From Endomychus coccineus (lineage: Eukaryota; Arthropoda; Insecta; Coleoptera; Endomychidae): a stretch of DNA of 64,000 nt. The stretch covers positions 234,402,361 through 234,466,360 of the forward strand of contig OY294067.1 of NCBI GenBank assembly GCA_958510875.1, given 5' to 3'. Below, piece by piece: positions 55,691-64,000 of this stretch (the stretch's first letter is position 1; every line of letters begins with the position of its first letter). The notes under the pieces were generated by a model. That model did no database searches, was not told the origin of the DNA, and was given only the letters and a program-made list of their open reading frames with translations. Position numbers and translations under genes: made by a program.

Positions 55691-56094
55691 AAAATAGTTA
55701 TTTGTATTCATGCGTGAAATAAGTGTTTTTTTAATCACATATGAATGCTAATTTTCACTCGAATGTGTCATTAAAACACGAATTTCACAAACGAAATACA
55801 AACAACATTTTGTGTACAACTGTAACATCGCATTAATCGGCTAAACAACTGAATTATAAATAATAATTTCACAGAATTAGAGTTGACCTCGCTCTGTCGT
55901 TACCATAGAAACGGGTTCTTGTGAAAAAAAGACTCACATATGGATAGGGATGCAAAAATGTCAAGTTTTTTGACCGTTATAAAAAATGTATCTTTTTTTA
56001 TCTGGAAAAGACTTTCGACAGCAACAAACCGTTTCTATAGTAACGACAGAGCATGTTAACATAATGCTGTGAGATTGTATACGGAGTATTTATC

Positions 56095-56513
56095 AATATG
56101 AAGATTCTTGGCCCAGTATGAATTTATATAAAAATTCTCGGGAAATAGGTCACAATAACACTCTGTTTTAAATTTTCGTCTTTACGTACGTTTCGGTCTC
56201 GGTAGCTTCGAACTTCAGTTGCTTTGAGACCATAGCAATATGCGTTTGTATATTATGAGAATTTTACTGAACAGTGGATTCTTGTTACAAAAAAATTATA
56301 CTTTAATATTAACGATACAATTTTCGATTATTCGTCGTTCTGTTCGTTTCGACGGCGTGGGCTTGTTGATTAAAAATTGTGCCATATGGACGCTTGTGCT
56401 AATTAATTTTAATTAACCCCTTTTTACATAATAAGTCTTCTGATGAAGGTCGTGAGACCGAAACGTACGTAAAGACAAAAATTTAAAACAGAGTGTTATT
56501 GTGACCTATTTCC
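56095..56513 (+). mobile_element. Short Penelope-like insertion with 12-bp target duplication
   Basis: It is bounded by GGAGTATTTATC at 56083-56094 and 56514-56525. It starts with AATATGAAGATTCTTGGCCC, nearly the same start as the element at 26791. An inverted copy of the element's 3' end follows (AAATTCTCGGGAAATAGGTC to TACGTTTCGGTCTC). Then comes the direct terminal repeat (from about 56200) with the hammerhead. There is no coding region. Confidence 0.85.
56435..56476 (+). ncRNA. Hammerhead ribozyme, complete core
   Basis: Stem I GUCUU (56435-56439) pairs with AAGAC (56472-56476). CUGAUGA is at 56440-56446. Stem II pairs GGUC (56448-56451) with GACC (56456-56459) across a GUGA loop. GAAA is at 56460-56463. 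The 8-nt palindrome ACGUACGU (56463-56470) supplies stem III, and cleavage is expected after A56471. One extra A (56447) lies between core and stem II. In one molecule stem III has only three pairs with a two-base loop; two molecules could pair over all eight bases. Type I hammerheads in Penelope-like elements are established; activity of this copy is inferred. Confidence 0.8.
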
Positions 56514-56709
56514 GGAGTATTTATCTTCAACTATAGCATTTTTTTAGCCGATTAATTTAAACTCACAGTTGTACAAAAAATGTTGTTTGTATTGCGTTTG
56601 TGAAATTCGCGTTTTAATGATACGCTAAAAAACTGCCATTCAAAAAATACTCACTTCTCGCACTTAATACAAAAATAACTATTTTACAAACATACTTCAA
56701 AATTATGTA

Positions 56710-58905
56710 CAGAGTGGTCCAAATTGGACACTTTTGATAGGAAACACCAATTTCTAGAGAAGATATAGAAAAACTAGCCTACATGTTACGAGGTCGATTT
56801 TTGAGATAAAATGAATGCCGAAAACCGCACTCTGATATCTTGACTTGTTCAAAAGATACAAGGTGTTTTTTGTGCATTTCTGACCCACCTCCGTAACTAG
56901 TTTATTTATGAATATTTCTGGTTTCTGTGAAAACATTCTTGTGACACTTTTTTGAAAGGAAAAGGAAGTGTTCCTTTTTTTTATTGAAAAATATGGCTTT
57001 GAAGTAATGACATAAACTTGTATTTTTTCTTATGGACCATTCTGTATATTTTTACATATTCGTGTTTGAAATAAAATTCTCTTTTCAAATATATATAATA
57101 GTTGCTACTTCTCTTTCAAAACATTTATTTTGTGGCTGTTTTCGACTTATTTTCTACATAACTGCTGTTGAAAACAATAATTAGTGCCTATTTTATAATA
57201 ACTCATCAATTTAATTAAAAAAACAGAGTAACAAGAACAAAAGTATTACATTTTTAAACTATTTACAACATGTGTTCAAATTGAGCATCATTTAAATCGA
57301 AACATAATTGACTTCGCTTCCTGACATTATTGACAGCATTAATTAATTCTACCGCAGGTATTGAACGAAAGGCATGTCGCACTGCTGCTTCCAACGCTTC
57401 CCGGAAATCAGGATGGCGTTTATATGTGAGGTCCTTTATTCTTCCTCAGAGGTAAAAATCTGGGGGCATAAGATCGGGGGATCTTGCCGCCCAATGAACA
57501 GGACCCCGGTTGCCAAGCCAATTATTGTCCCCAGATATTTCGTTGAAATACGTCGTTATAATGTGTGCGTTATGTCACGGTGCCCCGTCTTAATGGAAGT
57601 ATACGTGTCCAATTTGTTGTAATGGCAAATCATCCATTATAGGTTCGACAAATTCCCGCAATATTTCCACATATCGGGCTGCTGTAAGGTTACCCTCATA
57701 GATATTGGGACCGATAAACCTTCCTCTAAAAATACGGACCCAAACATTAAAACTATATCGGCCTTGATTTTGTGTCTCCACTGTAATATATGGATTTTCC
57801 AAAGTCCAATTGTAGGAATTGTATCTATTAAAAATACCAGCGCTGCTAACGCATGCTTTATCAGTCCATATGATGATCTGTCCAAAGTTTAAGTTTTCAG
57901 CACATTTTCCTAAATACCATTGGCAGAATTCGAGCCGGAATTGTAGGTCATTTGGTAGTAACTTGTGAACTTTTCTTACTCAATACGGTTTGGATTTATT
58001 TTTTCTTAGAATTCGCATTGCTGTAGTCTTTGGAATACCTGTATTCAACTGCATTTTGCGTAGTGAAATATTGGGTTGATTTTGTATTTCCCCAAAACTG
58101 TTATTTCTTCTAACTCTCTATCTCTATTCCTGGCTTCGTAAACTCTTGTCCTTGGTTTTGGTTGTCTCCTTTCATGGTATCGGTTAAAGTAAAGATTGCT
58201 GGCAGCCTGTGCATCTTCATGTAATTCCCAATAACACTTTAGCATATCATATTTTTCGTAATTTTCATACATTTTGAATCAACAGGAAGATAAAAATATT
58301 GTCGTAAGTTCAAAACTCAGTTCAAAGAAGCACACTAAACTTGTAAAGCAAACTGCATTTAATAATAATTGTTTGTCAGTACGCATAGACTGTAGTTGCT
58401 AAGGTATATTGTTTCGTATTCAGGCATGGCAACCCAGATTTTGATTATTCATCTAAAATAAGTCGAAAACAGCCAAAAAATAAATGTTTTGAAAGAGAAG
58501 TAGCAACTAATACATATATTTGGGAAGAGAATTTTATTTCAAACACGAATATGTAAAAATATACAGAATGGTCCATAAAAAAAATACAAGTTTATGTCAT
58601 AACTTCAAAACCATATTTTTCAATAAAAAACAAGGAAGACCATTAGATTCCTTTCAAAAAAGTGTCTCAACAATGTTTTCACAGAAACCAGAAATATTCA
58701 TAAATAAACAAGTTACGGGGGTGGGTCAGAAATGCACAAAATTGAAAAACACCTTGCATCTTTTGAACAAGTCAAGATATCAGAGTGCGGTTTTCGGCAT
58801 TTATTTTCTCTCAAAAATCGACCTCGTAACATGTAGGCTAGTTTTTCTCTATCTTCTCTAGAAATTGGTGTTTCCTATCAAAAGTGTCCAATTTGGACCA
58901 CTCGG
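56710..58905 (-). mobile_element. Mariner-like element 3 with long inverted repeats
   Basis: The ends CAGAGTGGTCC and (complement) CCGAGTGGTCC are flanked by TA (56708-56709 and 58906-58907). The inverted repeats run about 440 bp, with near identity over GACACTTTTGATAGGAAACA and CATGTTACGAGGTCGATTTT. The transposase lies on the minus strand and is broken. Confidence 0.88.
57290..58272 (-). pseudogene. Mariner-like transposase of element 3, broken
   Basis: ATG 58272 opens MYENYEKYDMLKCYWELHED, then AASNLYFNRYHERRQPKPRT, the typical N-terminal helix-turn-helix of this insect group. Further along come MENPYITVETQNQGRYSFNV (57802), GRFIGPNIYEGNLTAARYVE and LPLQQIGHVYFH. A stop sits just before DGAP. 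NNWLGNRGPVHWAARSPDL and PPDFYL hold the third Asp region (near 57480-57530). At least three breaks are present. Confidence 0.85.
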
Positions 58906-59748
58906 TACAGTTAAAAAAAAATTATAGCTTGGAATTTGAACGAAAATGATCCAACAAGACCTTGAAAACCTGGCGGTATCCGACAGTTATCATACATACA
59001 TACATTTATAAGTTTGACCTGGAAAACATTCTCCTGATCACGTTAAGTCGTTGTTCATACAGGGTGATGTTTTACTTCAATTAGACGTTGTAGAGAATCT
59101 AGATGTAATTAAAATCTGAAAATTTGGAGTGTAACGTGTTCGGATATCCCTAGCGGTTCTAAAATATTTAGAGAACCCACTTCCGGTTATACCGGATGTA
59201 GACTATACCTCCATTATTCCGATGAAGCTGAATTCTTTCAATATATGGTTTTGCCACCCTATAATGAGTGATTTACAAGTCGAATTTAACACCCTGTATC
59301 TTGTATCTTATTAATTCAGAGCCATTAAAACTTTTTATTACTTACTTTTTTCTTAACATTGACATTTAGGTAGACGGTGATGTGTAAAGGTTACTCAACT
59401 TTTCCAACTGGATCATCTTGTATATTATAACGAAGTTAGAAAGACATTTTATTGTTCTTCAACCTTTATTGACCATTTGCTGGTTTCCGCTGGCATCAGA
59501 AACAGTGAACACCCGTAGCACCAGATGATGATGTCGGCTTGGCCGCCGTGATGTCATTCGTCGAGCTCAAGACATGGATGCATATTGATCTGTCATGTAA
59601 ACCTTAGTGATCATATCAGCTTTGGTGTTGAATTTGGAATAATCCTTTCTTATCTGATTCCTAAGTCATATAAAAAACCTACTTGCCAAATTTCATGTCT
59701 GTTGACTTTCTGGTTCGGGGTTTTCATGTTTTGTGTTCTGATTTTTTC
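58906..59748. other. Non-coding; decayed transposon ends
   Basis: ATACAGGGTGATG near 59058 and AACACCCTGTATC near 59289 may be the two ends of a short inverted-repeat element of about 240 bp. No gene seen. Confidence 0.4.
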
Positions 59749-60206
59749 TTATACTTCAACTACACGTGAGGGAAACCTATATTCGAAGAACATTGTGTGA
59801 GCAAGCAGTGAAATGTAGGGATAGGAGATAAGCTTTCGTATTTTCTTGAAGGTTTGGAGGTTATGGACATAGGGAAAGACCTCACTAGGTAAAGAGTCCC
59901 ATAACTTCACTATTCGATAAAACAAATGAAGTCTGGTAGGAAGACGTTCGGCAGGTCTCGAGCTTGACAGTGAAGGGGCGACTAGTTTGAGCTCGTCTAG
60001 ACTGGAATCTTTCGTGGTGGAAGAACAGGCGAGATTTCTGATGAACACCGACCATGGAAATATCTATAGAAGAGGGAGAGGTCTCCCAACTTTCTACGAT
60101 GTTCTAGAGAGATCAATGAATTCGTAAATGTGACATAATCAATTAAACGAATAGACAAATTGATACCAAAGTCTGTACCTTCCCTTCGAATATCAACAAC
60201 TGTCAT
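59749..60206 (-). pseudogene. C-terminal tail of a non-LTR reverse transcriptase
   Basis: The minus strand 60206-59997 reads ISLEHRRKLGDLSLFYRYFH, GRCSSEI, the conserved tail after the RT in jockey/R1-like ORF2 proteins. After a frameshift, 60048-59749 gives RLHLFYRIVKLWDSLPSEVF and LQTFKKIRKLI, the extreme C terminus. The RT itself is absent, so this is a strongly 5'-truncated copy. Confidence 0.7.
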
Positions 60207-61013
60207 ATTCGAATATTTAAAAATCGTTGTCTAGCATAAGGAAGAAAAAAGATCTTTCTCTTGGTGTATTTATTATCGGGGAAAAACGATTGAAAATCTG
60301 GTATCCAATAACAATTTTTTTTTAAATGCAATAGCAATTTGAATACCAAAATGAAGGAGAATTAATTTACGCATCAATCTGTACCAATGTTTCCTACACA
60401 TATATGGTTGATAGTTTTCCAGTTATGATGACTTTTTTGCTTACATTGAAGGAAATTCGTTATACCTAGATTGGGATAACTTTGATTGTGCGTATTTTGT
60501 AATCTCTTGAAAAAGTACGTCATCTTTAAAATATTTTCATTGAAAATCTAATAATCGATTATGACCGTATACAAATTTTCAGATTGGTATCATTGAAATT
60601 GGAAATAATTCAAATCTGCGTTTTTAACGAAACACATTGTGTAAAGTTTCTGGAATATTCCTCTTTCATGGTACATAGATTATGGAGTTGTATTCCATTT
60701 GGTGTAGAGTGTCATGTAAAAGACTAAACCTGAATACTAAACATTGCGCAATTCGAGACACTACTGTCAAACTGAGATTTGATTAGTTATGGGATTTTCA
60801 TGGCACTCTACCGCAACAATTATATGACGAATTCGTAATTAGTACTTTTCAAGCTGAATATTAAAGTATTTTAAAAACCCGCCAAGAACAGACTTTCGAA
60901 ACTGAATCCCAAACGGGGTAAAAGGAATTCATAAATTTTGACGCTTGTGACTGCTAATATAATCACCTACAATTTAGATGACAGACAGATCCATAGATTA
61001 ATGGATCATTATC
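60207..61013. other. Non-coding, no gene seen
   Basis: AT-rich, nothing recognised. Confidence 0.4.
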
Positions 61014-61270
61014 ACAGTTCAGACCATAGTCAAAGTATACAGGTCTGTTGGATCCTCCCTTCTACTCTTTTTAAAATTGAAGTGCAAGCTGATTGGTTGT
61101 TTATTTCGTTTATTTAATCTTATTGACGACGACATAATATATTGTTACGTGCCGGCGACGAGCCAATGAGAGCAAGGCTGTGATTGGAGGAGCTAAGTGA
61201 CGTCACCTAGCGCGAGATACGATGGTAGGGAGGCTCCAACAGACCTTTATACTTTGACTATGGTTCAGAC
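61014..61270 (+). mobile_element. Short inverted-repeat element (MITE-like), copy 1
   Basis: The ends CAGACCATAGTCAAAGTATA and its partner TATACTTTGACTATGGTTCAG are inverted. The interior has GGAGGAGCTAAGTGACGTCAC and GTTACGTGCCGGCGACGAG. An inverted second copy lies at 62312-62580. Confidence 0.7.
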
Positions 61271-62311
61271 CACGGTCGTACATACAGGTCTGGAAACTTT
61301 ATGGTTGACTTGAGTCGCTTACGCGTCGTGAAACTCGTAGTCCCTCGCTCAGCCATCAGCTGGCGCTTGGATCAAGAGGGGGTAAAACGATTTCTTTCCG
61401 GAATCGCAAGCAGTGTTACTAATGCCCATTTGCACCGTTTAAGCATAGCTTAAAATTGTCGAAATCTTAACTTTGAACCTTTTAAAAGGTTGTGATAGCC
61501 CCAAACTGGGTCGAAAACTGTTTTGAATTGGTTAATTTTCGATAAATCGAATGACGTTCACGTGAGGAGCGCGTAGCTCGCGAGTTAGAAAAGTGCAAAT
61601 TTACGGTAAATAGAACGTTTTAACGAGGACTTTTCGCATGCGGTTTTCTCTCAATGTCGTTAGTTTATGAACGGGGCCAACTAAATAGCATAGTCTCGGG
61701 CCCAAAATGTCGATTAAATAGGAAAATTCAATTAAAACAGTTTGAGGTATTCTCAGATGTCAGCTACTAGCGTCTGACGTGCGATGTACCAAAGGGAATT
61801 TTCTAGCTACTAAAATATACTCAAAGCGGGTAAAAGCTAGCGGTCTATAGCCGAAAACACTTTATTACAACTGGCTCCGGCTGCACGGGGCATAAAACGG
61901 CCCCGAATTAACAAGATCGAGGTAAAAAGTATAAACTTCAACTGACGCGTAGCGAGCTCCTCGAGGCATATGTCAAAATGATTACGTTCGTAGCTAATTA
62001 CATAGGACGTCTGGCGTTCATGCAATTGTGTTTTTATACAATTCGAACTTCCTAATTTCGATAGGCCACGTGAAAATCCCGGAGCCGGAAGCGCTATCGA
62101 GATCTGAACTTTCGTATAAAATTGTGTTTACAAGTCAACTGACACTTGTCACAGAATACTCTTCATAGAGATCAAGATGATACTCTTACGTGACGCCTTT
62201 TATGATTCCCCTACGTGGCGTCTTTTGGTACTACGCGAAAGTCGACGCGTAGCGGACTCACTGCTCACATAGGAAACAACCTCGAGTTTCCAGACCTGTA
62301 TATACGACCGT
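61271..62311. mobile_element. Element between the two MITE copies, with its own inverted ends
   Basis: CCACGGTCGTACATACAGGT (from 61270) returns inverted as ACCTGTATATACGACCGTGG (to 62313), joined to GTCTGGAAAC and its complement. The interior of about 1 kb is GC-richer than the flanks and has repeated GCGTAGCGAGCTC-like and ACGCGTAGCG words. No protein domain was recognised. Confidence 0.6.
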
Positions 62312-62580
62312 GGTTCAGACCATAGTCAAAGTATACCAGGTCTGCCGGAGCCTCCCTTCCATCGTTTCTCGCGCTGGGTGACGTCACCCAGCTCCTCCAA
62401 TCACAGCCTTGCTCTCATCAGCTCGTCGCCGGCACGTAACAACATCATATTATGTCGTCGTCCATGAAATTAATGACATTAAATAAACGAAATAAACGAC
62501 CAATCAGATTGCACTAAAATTTTAAAAAGAGTAGAAGGGAGGCTCCGGCAGACCTGGTATACTTTGACTATGGTACAGAC
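62312..62580 (-). mobile_element. Short inverted-repeat element (MITE-like), copy 2, inverted
   Basis: It is the reverse complement of 61014-61270, sharing GGGAGGCTCCGGCAGACC, CTCCTCCAATCACAGCC and GTCGCCGGCACGTAAC. It is about 85-90% alike by eye. Confidence 0.7.
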
Positions 62581-64000
62581 TGTCTATACTACGATAGACA
62601 ACCTATCAACAAGACAGGTAACTTTTGAATGACAGACAGCTAATACATTGACAGTCATATAATGTCCGTGACAGACTATTTCATATAATAGATATTTCCG
62701 TTAAAGCACACAATATTTATAACATATATGGCGTTAAATTGGTCCTGCTTTAGATATAAAGAATATCCATGTCTCCTAAAACACTAAGTATAATCAAGCG
62801 AAACGTTATATTGATAGAATACCCAAGGCCAGATTTATTGAAATAAGTCATAATATACTGTTATGATTGGCTAAGTTCCAAAGAAACACAACTCAACCTT
62901 ATCTCGAAAATCATACTAACGAGAAAAACCTTTTCAGGAAATGAGATTATAGTAATATGGCGAAAATACAACTGATATATTGTAAATTGTAAATTGGAAT
63001 AAGAATATGTAAAACCAAGTACAATTAGAGAAAGTGAAAGCTTAAAACACTAGTGCAGTGCTACGAAAAGTGAGAATCGTAAAATGAAAGTCTACACTTC
63101 AAACATGGATAGAAAAAATGTGCCATAAAACTACAGAAATGTAGAAAATAATATATATTTAGGATAGTAGAGTAATTGGAATTAAGTTTTATATCAGCAA
63201 CTTTAGATAAAAGGATAATAACTGAAATTTTAAAATCAAATGTCTGAAATCATATAATTTGGACAATCTTAATTAGCTCCGCTACTGATGTTGTAATCAT
63301 AAAACGTAAAATTTGTTTCCGAGCAAAGTCTCGATTAAAGTCCTTCAATAAATCCCACAATCATTAAGTGTTCACATGGAACGAAGTTTCATATCCAATC
63401 ATTATAAAACAAATAGAAGCATCAAGTGCTTATTAAAATCAAAATCATAAATATCTGAACAATCGATGAAAAAGATACAAAAGCTAAGTAGCGAATTAAT
63501 TAAAATCAACAAACATCCAGAACGTAAGTCAAATTATTTAAAGAATTTCTATCAAAGTTTCATAAGTTGAGAACATTCAAATATTTCATTAAAGTAGAAG
63601 ATAACTCTAACTTCAATAACGGTCCAGCATCTATTTTATTTGTTGTCGAACATTGACAATCATAGTCAATAATACTTTGACTATGTTCACAATCATCCAA
63701 TCAACTTTTAAAAGTTATTCATAGAATAATGAAAATAACTGTTCTGTTAACAATTCTTGAAGTTGAACAATCTATGATCCATCAACATAGAATATCATCA
63801 TAGATACCTATTAGTTTTGTTGTTCCCACGGTCGTAGACCGTGGTTGTTCCATCACCATAATTTTGTTATTCTGTGTCAAATGTCACACTGGACTTTTAT
63901 AATCTAAAAGAATTTGAGAAGTTTGTTAATAAAGAACGTTGTTTTTACATTTTATTGAAACAGTGTTATTATTCCATTTTATTTCTCCAAATTAAACAGG
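62581..64000. other. Non-coding, no gene seen
   Basis: AT-rich. The only noted feature is a short palindrome, CCACGGTCGTAGACCGTGG, at 63828-63846, which shares CCACGGTCGTA with the ends of the element at 61271. Confidence 0.45.

Larger units (their letters stand above)
55691..56693. mobile_element. Fold-back element, second copy of the 12.2-kb arm family
   Basis: The ends AAAATAGTTATTTGTATTCA and (complement) AAAATAGTTATTTTTGTATT are inverted. The arms share CAAACAACATTTTGTGTACAA-type sequence and end inside at GTTACCATAGAAACGG and its counterpart near 56030. The right arm is interrupted by the Penelope insertion at 56095-56513. The central 80 bp encodes nothing. Confidence 0.8.

Overview
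This window is repeat-rich, AT-rich animal DNA, almost certainly from an insect. The evidence is the mix of transposon families (Penelope-like, R1/jockey-group non-LTR, THAP/P-element, PIF-Harbinger, hAT and mariner-like elements), a 60-bp GT-AG intron, TATA plus TCAGT core promoters, and no bacterial-type operons. A beetle-like genome would fit, but the sequence alone does not fix the order.

No complete host gene is visible. The one strong host-gene candidate is a 36-nt microexon (55306-55341, + strand) with consensus splice sites. It suggests that much of the window is intronic sequence of a large gene.

Layout. 1-3009: a non-LTR retrotransposon on the minus strand with an ORF2 that is unbroken to the left edge, 5'-truncated against a (TG)n repeat. 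3.9-8.7 kb: a decayed jockey-like element (+) and an RNase H fragment of another element (-). 8.8-10.9 kb: a 2.1-kb fold-back element carrying a nested Penelope-type repeat with two opposed hammerhead ribozymes. 12.2-13.6 kb: an inverted-repeat arm followed by a broken Crypton-type tyrosine recombinase gene with one intron. 14.3-15.4 kb: another fold-back. 16.7-25 kb: a transposase scrap, tandem-repeat elements, a THAP/P-element remnant and a large inverted tandem array. 26.4-31.5 kb: a 152-bp satellite split by a Penelope-like element (RT plus GIY-YIG) with a 13-bp target duplication. 32.4-33.7 kb: a PIF-Harbinger element with TTA duplications. 34.5-35.5 kb: a decayed DDE transposase. 37.3-42.0 kb: a hAT element holding two further hAT-type insertions. 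43.4-44.6 kb: a promoter-like region with eight evenly spaced ETS-like boxes. 45.3-45.6 kb: a Penelope repeat with a diverged hammerhead. 49.4-54.8 kb: a fold-back with two different mariner-like elements, one in each arm; the second has an intact transposase. 55.7-56.7 kb: a fold-back split by a short Penelope insertion with a complete hammerhead. 56.7-58.9 kb: a third mariner-like element. 59.7-60.2 kb: a non-LTR 3' scrap. 61.0-62.6 kb: nested inverted-repeat elements.

How the parts relate. Many insertions can be dated relative to one another because target duplications and nesting are preserved. Penelope-like elements are younger than the satellite and than the fold-back at 55.7 kb. Two mariners are younger than the fold-back that holds them. 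The big hAT is younger than a dispersed repeat (here called Rep-A), whose unoccupied site survives at 32.3 kb. The hammerhead ribozymes recur in Penelope-associated repeats in several states, from a complete core to a 13-nt deletion.
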